A DNA stretch of 42,444 nucleotides from Tannerellaceae bacterium (GTDB lineage Bacteria > Bacteroidota > Bacteroidia > Bacteroidales > Tannerellaceae). Within the stretch, counting starts at the first letter, position 1; each line of letters opens with the position of its first letter. Positions 26,660 to 34,133 of the stretch are shown here, piece after piece. Location: positions 1 through 42,444 of the forward strand of contig JAJQES010000114.1 of NCBI GenBank assembly GCA_021201565.1. Direction: 5' to 3'. Under the pieces are notes generated by a model that was given only the letters and a program-made list of their open reading frames with translations, searched no databases and was not told the origin of the DNA. The position numbers were made by a program, and so were the translations under genes.

Positions 26660-26815
26660 CATATATTACCCTCTACGAGGGTGAAAAGATGTGTGTAGAG
26701 AGTAGCCTCTGAAGAGAGGAAAATCAACCAAATCAATACGTTAAAATCTCCTGAACATCACCGGGCGTTGCTCTGGGATGGGGTGTCTTTCCGGGGCTTG
26801 AGGTGAAAGAAATGG
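26630..26815. repeat. two family D two-hairpin elements
   Basis: ccccccagcgttgctgggggctaacatatattaccctctacgagggtgaaaaga, then ccgggcgttgctctgggatggggtgtctttccggggcttgaggtg. Confidence 0.7.
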
Positions 26816-26990
26816 ATGGGGTTTGTAAGGGCCTGTAAACTGGGAGTGATCTGCCGGGCTCTGCAAAAAGGATGTTCCCTTTTCCGGAAAACGATGCGCC
26901 CTTTTTTTGAGAAGGGTGCATCGTTTTTGCCGGGAATTTCTATATTTGCAGAACGGACAAAAAGAAAAGGCAATTTATAAATTTAACTAT

Positions 26991-27497
26991 ATGAAAACAA
27001 AAGAACAGTTAGCGAAGGAGTTGGAAACAACGCAGGGTTGGAAATCTATCCTGGGAGGATGGTTTAAAGGATACCGGGCAGGTAAAAAATGCAGGGAGTA
27101 TACCAGTGCCGATTGGAAGGGGGTGGCGGACCTGCATATCCTACGCCGGGAAACGCACGAGGATTTTTATTATGCGGTAGGGGCTTTTTCTACTTCTGCT
27201 CCTCTGACGGAAGAACAACTGGCGGTTTTGAAGGAACGGATTGATGAGTTTCCTATCAACCAGATCCGGTATGAATCGGTGGGCACGGGTGGTTTTTACC
27301 TGCATGTGACGGATGAGGGTGAATATTTTATGGAAGGGTATGCTCTGCATGCGCAGGCGGAGGATATGGAAGATGTCTATGTGGTGGTGTTCTCGGATGA
27401 TAAGAAGAAAGCCCTCCGGTGTCCTTATATTGTATATAAACATCAGGAGGGAGGGCTTTATATTAACTTTGTGGATGAAAAATACCTTATTTCTTAA
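26991..27497 (+). CDS. hypothetical protein (168 aa)
   Basis: MKTKEQLAKELETTQGWKSILGGWFKGYRAGKKCREYTS...; continuous ORF, tail-to-tail with the next gene (11-nt overlap). Confidence 0.7.
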   Translation: MKTKEQLAKELETTQGWKSILGGWFKGYRAGKKCREYTSADWKGVADLHILRRETHEDFYYAVGAFSTSAPLTEEQLAVLKERIDEFPINQIRYESVGTGGFYLHVTDEGEYFMEGYALHAQAEDMEDVYVVVFSDDKKKALRCPYIVYKHQEGGLYINFVDEKYLIS

Positions 27498-28197
27498 ACA
27501 ACCGTTTCCAGAAACTTACTTTGGGTTCTCCGGCCCAGATCAGTTCGGTCGGGTGGGGGATGATGGTGGTACAATGTCCCAGGGAGATCCCATCGTCCAC
27601 TGATTTGCCGCGCAGGTCTCCGATCACATAGTTGTCCGGCAGGGGGGAGACGAACAGGCGGAGGGTTTCATCTCCTTTGGCCAGTGCCTCCGCTTTGCTG
27701 GTACGGCTGTCCGGCCGGCGGGCCAGTTCCCAGACTAATTTTTCGGAGACCAGGGTGTAATGGTCTTTTCCCGGATTTTCCATAGAAAGGCGCAGGTCCC
27801 GGATAAAGCCTTCGAGGTCTTCCGCGCATTTTATGATGGACATGGTTTCATGTTCAAAGAAGTAGACGCTTAACCAGTTGCCTGCTTCGTCGAGCGCGAT
27901 AAACCAGAAGTTCCCGGCTCCATCTTCCTGTAAGGTAATGGACAGGGGAAACCATTCATGGTTGTGGGGATACCCGTAGAAACGGAGATCTTCTCCGTAG
28001 TCTGAAGATTTGATCCCGGAGGCGGTGGATAACAGTTCGCGGACCTCTTCCGGCAGATGATCTTCCGGCAGGGTTCTGACGAACTTTTCCATCTCATATT
28101 CGTTTAACGGAGGAAGGAGGGTGGGGTGAACTTCTTCGCCATCCTCGTCTGTATAGGTTTTTGATACTAATAAATTAAGTTCTTCTATCAGGCTCAT
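27487..28197 (-). CDS. SUKH (SMI1/KNR4)-like protein
   Basis: LLPPLNEYEMEKFVRTLPEDHLPEEVRELLSTASGI...WFIALDEAGNWLSVYFFEHETMSIIKCAEDLEGFIRDLRL; C-terminal extension GDLRGKSVDDGISLGHCTTIIPHPTELIWAGEPKVSFWKRLFKK. Confidence 0.65.
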   Translation of the reverse strand: MSLIEELNLLVSKTYTDEDGEEVHPTLLPPLNEYEMEKFVRTLPEDHLPEEVRELLSTASGIKSSDYGEDLRFYGYPHNHEWFPLSITLQEDGAGNFWFIALDEAGNWLSVYFFEHETMSIIKCAEDLEGFIRDLRLSMENPGKDHYTLVSEKLVWELARRPDSRTSKAEALAKGDETLRLFVSPLPDNYVIGDLRGKSVDDGISLGHCTTIIPHPTELIWAGEPKVSFWKRLFKK

Positions 28198-28272
28198 CTT
28201 TTTTGTGATTGAAGTTAAGAGTACAAAGCTGCGAAATTTTCTTTTCTTTCCAACTACCAGGCCGGAAATTTT

Positions 28273-29757
28273 TTAGATCCTTACCCCGAAAGTGAGCATC
28301 ACATCTGAAGTAGAGGTGTTGATGTCATCAAAGTCCGGGTTTTTATAATGGGTCCGGCGGGAGAAATACCGGTTGGTCAGGCTAATATTCCAGCGTTTGG
28401 GTGAATTGTAAATGACCTGGGTGGTGAATACCGTTAGCCGGGCATTGCCTGCGTCGCCCTGTACGTTGAGGACTTCATATTCTTCTTTGGTAAGGGTGGA
28501 CAGGTCAAGGTTATAATCGTAGCCTTTCCAGGTAAAGATATGGTAGTTTTCGGTGTTGATCAGGAAACTCCAGTGCTTGCGGTAAGTGAGTCCGGCAAAG
28601 GCTTTGACACTGTATCCGCTCCCGAGGTTATAGTCGCGCTCATCTACAAAGAAATGGTCGGTTTTACTGGCTCCCAGGGCAATCCCGTTGATATACATTT
28701 CAGCATAGACATCTACCCGGTCGGTGGCGGAGGATTTATTGTACAGGACGCCTCCTCCGAGGGCGGCTGCCTGGGAGATGCGGTAGGGGTACACCAGGTC
28801 TCCCCCGCTGGTTTTGAGCTGGGAGTCGTAGTAGTCAAAATGCTGGAAAACTCCGACAGTGACGGCCCGGTCTCCTTTGGTCCAGACATTTTTCCCCCAT
28901 AGAGGACCGATTACATTTACCTGGCTGATAAGGGGTTGTTTGGAAAAGAAGTCGAACCCGGCTTTGAGCTGGAACCATTCATAGGGAGAATAGAAATCGT
29001 CTCCGTAGGGGTTTCCGTAATCCAGCCGGACAGCCAGGTGCAGACTGGTGGCGGAGTTGTCGGAATGTTCCCGTTCAAACAGGAAGCGGGGTCCTGCACT
29101 TACTACAAAATTGATGGGCACATGGGTGTACACCCGGCCTTTGTTGCGGCTTTTTTTCCAGGCATCACCGGTAATGATGCGGTTGACCGCGCGGACGGGT
29201 GAGATCACTCCGGCCAGTATTTCGCGTCCGATCCGTTCTTTGCCTGTGGTGCGGTCGTCCAGGAACAGGTCGGACAGGCGGAAGGTGATTTCCCCTAAGG
29301 CTGTTCCGCCAAAGGTGGTGGCGATCAGGTCATTGGTGGAGGGTGGTTCGTTTTCCATAAAGAACTCCCACATAAAACTACCGCCTAATGTGAAGGGCAC
29401 GGATTCCCAGAAGTTCATCCCGTTACTCCGGGCGGCATTGAAGTAGAGGGACCCGTGATAGGGATGGGCAACGAGGTTGGTGGAGAACATATCGGTGTCC
29501 CATACCGGGCCTATCTGAAAGTTCCGTTTGATGGTTTTGAAGTTGATCTTAGCGAAGTCCTGGTTCATGATGTAACGGTTGAAGGAACCGACTACCAGGT
29601 TGGTGGCGATTACTTCCCCTACTGCCCGCCAGGGATGCCTGGGCAGTACGATGGCACTGTCACTTACGTAATTACGGGTGTCTACTTGCGGGAAGTTTTG
29701 TCCGTGCGCTGTTATACATACGGTTAGGGTCAGAAGGACAACCAGGAATTTTTGCAT
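28273..29757 (-). CDS. DUF3943-type outer-membrane protein
   Basis: Signal peptide; VGEVIATNLVVGSFNRYIMNQDFAKINFKTIKRNFQIGPVWDTDMFSTNLVAHPYHGSLYFNAARSNGMNFWES. Confidence 0.8.
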   Translation of the reverse strand: MQKFLVVLLTLTVCITAHGQNFPQVDTRNYVSDSAIVLPRHPWRAVGEVIATNLVVGSFNRYIMNQDFAKINFKTIKRNFQIGPVWDTDMFSTNLVAHPYHGSLYFNAARSNGMNFWESVPFTLGGSFMWEFFMENEPPSTNDLIATTFGGTALGEITFRLSDLFLDDRTTGKERIGREILAGVISPVRAVNRIITGDAWKKSRNKGRVYTHVPINFVVSAGPRFLFEREHSDNSATSLHLAVRLDYGNPYGDDFYSPYEWFQLKAGFDFFSKQPLISQVNVIGPLWGKNVWTKGDRAVTVGVFQHFDYYDSQLKTSGGDLVYPYRISQAAALGGGVLYNKSSATDRVDVYAEMYINGIALGASKTDHFFVDERDYNLGSGYSVKAFAGLTYRKHWSFLINTENYHIFTWKGYDYNLDLSTLTKEEYEVLNVQGDAGNARLTVFTTQVIYNSPKRWNISLTNRYFSRRTHYKNPDFDDINTSTSDVMLTFGVRI

Positions 29758-29873
29758 TCTATCAATTTAATTTGGGTGATACAATATACAAATTACAAAC
29801 ATACATAATAATAACAGACGTGGGTTCGTTTGGTTTAAACCTTTATTCGGCCGGATGGGGAGAGTGTATGTTG

Positions 29874-29910
29874 GGCACGGATTTTGGAAATCCGCGCCAG
29901 CGCGCCGGCG
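29874..29910. repeat. palindromic element family C (partial)
   Basis: gggcacggattttggaaatccgcgccagcg. Confidence 0.45.
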
Positions 29911-30015
29911 GGGGATCGATGGGATTTATCTCTTAATAATCGCTATATCTTTTTAATTTGTAAGAACAACGATTATTTGTCGCTGCTTTCTTATTACTTT
30001 TGCAGAAAAAACAAA

Positions 30016-30627
30016 ATGATAGATTTTGTCTCTATTTGCGACTATACCGGGACTTTTGCCTTTGCTATCAGTGGGATGAGACTGGCTTCTGCCAAACAAT
30101 TTGATTGGTTCGGGGCTTATGTGGTGGGACTGATCACTGCGGTCGGCGGGGGTACTGTGCGGGATATGTTGCTCAACACGACTCCTTTCTGGATGGAGCA
30201 GCCTTCTTATTTTATCGTGTCGGGGCTGGCGTTGTTGTTTGTGATCGTTTTCCGCCGCCATGTGATTAAACTGACGAATACGTTTTTTATATTTGATGCG
30301 ATTGGCCTGGGGCTGTTTGTGGTCGTGGGACTGGCTAAGACACTGGCGTTTGGTTTCCCGATGTGGGTGGCCATTGTGATGGGAACGATCACCGGCTCTT
30401 TCGGGGGTATGATCCGGGATATTATTATCAATGAGGAACCGTTGGTGTTCCGGAAAGATATTTATGCCCTGGCGTGTGTGTTCGGAGGCTGTGTCTATTG
30501 TATTTGTTTGCGTGCAGGGCTTCCAACGGCTTTGTTGCAATTCCTGACCGCTTTTTCGGTGATCCTGGTACGGGTGGTTGCCGTGAAATATCATATCAGT
30601 GTTCCCGTACTAAAGGGTGAAGAATAA
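30016..30627 (+). CDS. TRIC-type / UPF0126 membrane protein
   Basis: GTFAFAISGMRLASAKQFDWFGAYVVGLITAVGGGTVRDMLL and second repeat GSFGGMIRDIIINEEPLVFRKDIYALA; multiple TM segments. Confidence 0.9.
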   Translation: MIDFVSICDYTGTFAFAISGMRLASAKQFDWFGAYVVGLITAVGGGTVRDMLLNTTPFWMEQPSYFIVSGLALLFVIVFRRHVIKLTNTFFIFDAIGLGLFVVVGLAKTLAFGFPMWVAIVMGTITGSFGGMIRDIIINEEPLVFRKDIYALACVFGGCVYCICLRAGLPTALLQFLTAFSVILVRVVAVKYHISVPVLKGEE

Positions 30628-30646
30628 TTTATTAACTTTGCAGGCC

Positions 30647-31717
30647 ATGACAATACATGCATCTACCAACCAGGAAAAAGCGAATATCCTTTTGATCTAT
30701 ACGGGCGGAACGATCGGTATGATCGAAAATCCGGAGACGGGGGCACTGGAATCGTTTAATTTCCAGCACCTCAAAGATAATATGCCGGAGTTGAAGAAGC
30801 TGGGGCATACGATTTCGACCCTCCAGTTTGATCCTCCGATGGATTCGTCGGAGATGGGGCCTGATTCGTGGAAGAAGCTGGTGAAGATCATCGCGGATAA
30901 TTATCATTTGTATGATGGGTTTGTAATCCTGCATGGAACGGATACGATGTCTTATACGGCTTCGGCGCTGAGCTTTATGCTGGAGAACCTGAGCAAACCG
31001 GTGATCCTGACGGGGTCGCAGTTGCCGATTGGTATGTTGCGGACGGATGGGAAGGAGAACCTGATCACGGCGATTGAGATCGCGGCTGCCCGGGAGAATG
31101 GCTTCCCGGTGGTGCCGGAGGTGTGTGTGTTCTTTGAAAATGAGTTGTTGCGGGGGAACCGGACGCGTAAGATCAACGCGGACCATTTCAATGCCTTCCG
31201 CTCTTATAATTATCCGCCGCTGGCGCATGCCGGTATTTATATTAAATATGATGTCAGCCAGATCTATCATCCGGTGGCCCGTAAGCCGCTGAAACCTCAT
31301 TACCTGCTGGACCGGAATATTGCGATCCTGAAAATATTCCCGGGTATCTCGCCGCATGTGGTGAAGAGTATCCTGAATATCCCGGGACTGAAAGGGGTGG
31401 TGATGGAGACGTTTGGCAGCGGGAACGCGCCTGGCTTCGACTGGTTTATCGGCCAGTTAAAGGAGGCGGTTGACCGGGGGATTGTGATTGTGGATGTCAC
31501 CCAATGCAGCGCCGGGAGTGTGGAAATGCACCGGTATGGCACGGGCCATAAGCTATTGGAGGCGGGGGTGATCAGTGGGTATGACAGCACTACGGAGAGC
31601 GCGGTCACGAAGCTGATGTTCCTGTTTGGGCATGATATGACACCTGGCCAGGTAAAGGAACACATGAATTGTTCCCTGATCGGAGAGGTGACGATCCCTG
31701 ACTTTGTCCGTTCCTGA
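30647..31717 (+). CDS. ansA: type I L-asparaginase
   Basis: ILLIYTGGTIGMIE, FVILHGTDTMSYTASALSFML, KPVILTGSQLPIGMLRTDGKENL, METFGSGNAP. Confidence 0.93.
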   Translation: MTIHASTNQEKANILLIYTGGTIGMIENPETGALESFNFQHLKDNMPELKKLGHTISTLQFDPPMDSSEMGPDSWKKLVKIIADNYHLYDGFVILHGTDTMSYTASALSFMLENLSKPVILTGSQLPIGMLRTDGKENLITAIEIAAARENGFPVVPEVCVFFENELLRGNRTRKINADHFNAFRSYNYPPLAHAGIYIKYDVSQIYHPVARKPLKPHYLLDRNIAILKIFPGISPHVVKSILNIPGLKGVVMETFGSGNAPGFDWFIGQLKEAVDRGIVIVDVTQCSAGSVEMHRYGTGHKLLEAGVISGYDSTTESAVTKLMFLFGHDMTPGQVKEHMNCSLIGEVTIPDFVRS

Positions 31718-31764
31718 GTGTGAGGGAACCGGATGAATGAATAACGAAAAAAGACAAACAAGAT

Positions 31765-32568
31765 ATGAAAGTTTCATTTTTTAGTTTAGCCAGCGGGAGC
31801 AGTGGCAACTGTTACTATCTGGGTACTCCGGATTATGGGATCCTGATCGATGCCGGGATTGGCCTGCGTACGATCCGGAAGGTGCTGAAGGAACGGTCTA
31901 TTGATTTATCCCGGATCATGGCGGTGTTGGTCACACATGACCACGCGGACCATATCAAGACGGTCGGTTGCCTGGGAGAACGGTGTGCCATTCCGGTGTA
32001 TGCTACGGAACTGGTGCACCAGGGGATCAACCGCAGCCGGTATGTGGAGGATAAACTGGTGGCGTCCAAACGGTTAGTTTATAAAGAGAAGGCGTTTGCG
32101 ATCCGTGACTTTGTGATTACTCCTTTTGAGGTGCCGCACGACAGTACGGACAATGTGGGGTATTACATTGAGTGTGCCCACCACCGGTTTACGTTTATTA
32201 CGGATGTGGGGCATGTGACGGAGACGATCCGGAAATATATGCGGTTGGCTAACTACCTGATCCTGGAGGCGAACTACGATGAGGAGATGTTGCGGTTTGG
32301 TACGTATCCGGCTTTCCTGAAGGAACGGGTGGCCAGTCCGACGGGACACCTGAGCAACCGGGAAGCGGCGGAACTGTTGGCTACTCATTACCAGCCTCAT
32401 CTCAAAAATGTCTGGTTATGCCATCTCAGCCGTGATAACAACCACCCTGAACTGGCGTCTAAAACGGTGGATGAACGCCTCTACCGGGAAGGGATCCGGG
32501 TGGGGAAAGATGTGATGCTGATTGCCCTTAAACGGACGACTCCCTCAGACCTGTATGAGTTTGAGTGA
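31765..32568 (+). CDS. metallo-beta-lactamase fold hydrolase, YycJ/WalJ-like
   Basis: FSLASGSSGNCYYLGT, VTHDHADHIKTVGCL, HLSNREAAELLATHYQPHLKNVWLCHLSRDNNHPELA. Confidence 0.9.
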   Translation: MKVSFFSLASGSSGNCYYLGTPDYGILIDAGIGLRTIRKVLKERSIDLSRIMAVLVTHDHADHIKTVGCLGERCAIPVYATELVHQGINRSRYVEDKLVASKRLVYKEKAFAIRDFVITPFEVPHDSTDNVGYYIECAHHRFTFITDVGHVTETIRKYMRLANYLILEANYDEEMLRFGTYPAFLKERVASPTGHLSNREAAELLATHYQPHLKNVWLCHLSRDNNHPELASKTVDERLYREGIRVGKDVMLIALKRTTPSDLYEFE

Positions 32569-32607
32569 GAATGAAAGAAGAAAAGTTAAAAAGAATTTTA
32601 ATGATCC

Positions 32608-32639
32608 CTTGCATGGGAAAAAAGATTCGGTTATCTTTG
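32608..32639 (+). promoter_or_regulatory. Bacteroidetes-type primary promoter for tRNA-Lys
   Basis: cTTG (32608-32611), 20-nt spacer, TATCTTTG (32632-32639), matching TTTG-N19-21-TAnnTTTG. Confidence 0.65.
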
Positions 32640-32664
32640 CCGCCGCAAACCACAAAACAACTAA

Positions 32665-32737
32665 GACTCCGTAGCTCAGCTGGTAGAGCAAATGACTCTT
32701 AATCATTGGGTCGAGGGTTCGAGCCCCTCCGGGGTCA
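32665..32737 (+). tRNA. tRNA-Lys (anticodon CTT)
   Basis: GACTCCG/CGGGGTC acceptor stem, D-arm GCTCAGCTGGTAGAGC, anticodon arm AATGA-CTCTTAA-TCATT, T-arm GAGGGTTCGAGCCCCTC; CCA not encoded. Confidence 0.97.
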
Positions 32738-32744
32738 CCGGGTG

Positions 32745-32776
32745 AAAAGCGTAACTTACGGGTTACGCTTTTTTAT
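32745..32776 (+). terminator. rho-independent terminator after tRNA-Lys
   Basis: AAAAGCGTAAC-ttacgg-GTTACGCTTTT, perfect 11-bp stem plus T tract. Confidence 0.85.
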
Positions 32777-32983
32777 TTTATCTTCCTTTTCTTATTTTCC
32801 TACGGAAATATAGTAGTCTCCAAAGGCTTTGAGGGGAAAATTGTGCTGAGTAAGAAGGAGATGTAAAGTTCCGGAAGGGATATAATAAGGCCTATCTTGT
32901 TCCGGGTTACAAACCCGGAGCAAGTTACTATCTGGACTAAGGTTAGATATGAAATGAGGTACCGGAAAGGAGTTTTTTTCTGT

Positions 32984-33373
32984 TTAGGAAAGGGTGAAGT
33001 TGTGGATGCCGGCCTGGAAGACTGCCAGGTTAGTAATGATCTGGCCGGCAATATACGGGTCGCGGGGGATGACCCGGACCTGTAAGGTGCAGAAACGGCT
33101 GCCGGCTTCGTTATAGCCGGCCTGTATGGTTATCTGCCGGGGCGTTAACTCGATGATGCCGGACCACTCCTGTGGGGACTGGACGGTGATCATAAAGTTG
33201 TTGTCTGTAAATGGGAGGGTAATGATATTTCCTTCCCGGTCTGTCAGGTACAGGACCAGGTCTTTTACTTTCAAACTCTGGGGTATTCCTGAGCAGGGCA
33301 GGGAGACCGCCTGACATTCATACGTGAGGCTACCGCTTAAAATGGCGAGATAGTTAGTGCTTTGTTCTTTCAT
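32984..33373 (-). CDS. small beta-rich hypothetical protein at the end of the phage-like module
   Basis: 129-aa ORF, separated from the tail operon by about 280 nt and a terminator-like hairpin. Confidence 0.65.
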   Translation of the reverse strand: MKEQSTNYLAILSGSLTYECQAVSLPCSGIPQSLKVKDLVLYLTDREGNIITLPFTDNNFMITVQSPQEWSGIIELTPRQITIQAGYNEAGSRFCTLQVRVIPRDPYIAGQIITNLAVFQAGIHNFTLS

Positions 33374-33578
33374 GTTATTAATTCTCTTTACAAATTTATA
33401 TTAAACACTGATTAATTATATGTTATCGTACTATTTTTCTATACAGTAGGGTGTAACCTGGGTATGGGATTCTATTCTTCCATGTTGTTGTTTGTTAAAT
33501 AGTTGATACGCATGTTAGTTAACCAAATGTAATAAATATTTTGTTTCATTCCGGTCAAAAGAGGTAAAATAAACAGAT

Positions 33579-33610
33579 GCCTGCCGGGAATTTCCCAATC
33601 CCCGGCAGGC
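33579..33610 (-). terminator. terminator of the tail operon
   Basis: Minus strand GCCTGCCGGG-gattgggaaatt-CCCGGCAGGC then atctgtttatttta, about 40 nt after the stop of the 149-aa gene. Confidence 0.65.
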
Positions 33611-33650
33611 GTAGGCTTCAAAATATCACAAAGGTGTGGTTATTGATTGG

Positions 33651-34100
33651 TTATGCACAAAGTATTTCGTCCAGTAGGGCGAGTTTGCCGGCTTCGGTCT
33701 TTTCGTTGGCAGCGATGAGCTTTTCAAAGTCCTCTTCTGAGAGGTGTCCGGTCTGCACATCCTGTTCTTCTTCGCCTAACTCTTCCGCGTAGCTGTTGAG
33801 ATTACTGTGGTAGGTGGTCAGTAAAGCGGAGACCTGTTTGAACTCTCCGGCCTCCAGGCGGCCTTCCAGAGTGCCGGCCTGTACGGCTTCGTTGTGCCGG
33901 TTGGCCTTTTCCTGTGCTTCTTCCAGTCCTTCGGGTTTGAGCTTTTCCTGTGCCTCTTTGAGGGATTCTACATATCCGTCAAAGATGGATTTCATACTGC
34001 GGATCGCTTTCAGGATCACCCGTTGTCCTGCGAAAGTTAAACCTGTGATGGAGGTCTCTTTTAAAATGTTATACGTTTCTACGATTGTTGTTGTTTTCAT
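33651..34100 (-). CDS. hypothetical phage-module protein, helical
   Basis: 149 aa, rich in Glu/Lys/Leu: ESLKEAQEKLKPEGLEEAQEKANRHNEAVQAGTLEGRLEAGEFKQVSALLTTY; same strand as the tail genes. Confidence 0.7.
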   Translation of the reverse strand: MKTTTIVETYNILKETSITGLTFAGQRVILKAIRSMKSIFDGYVESLKEAQEKLKPEGLEEAQEKANRHNEAVQAGTLEGRLEAGEFKQVSALLTTYHSNLNSYAEELGEEEQDVQTGHLSEEDFEKLIAANEKTEAGKLALLDEILCA

Positions 34101-34133
34101 ATTGTTCTTATTTTTATTGTTTGAACCGGGAAA

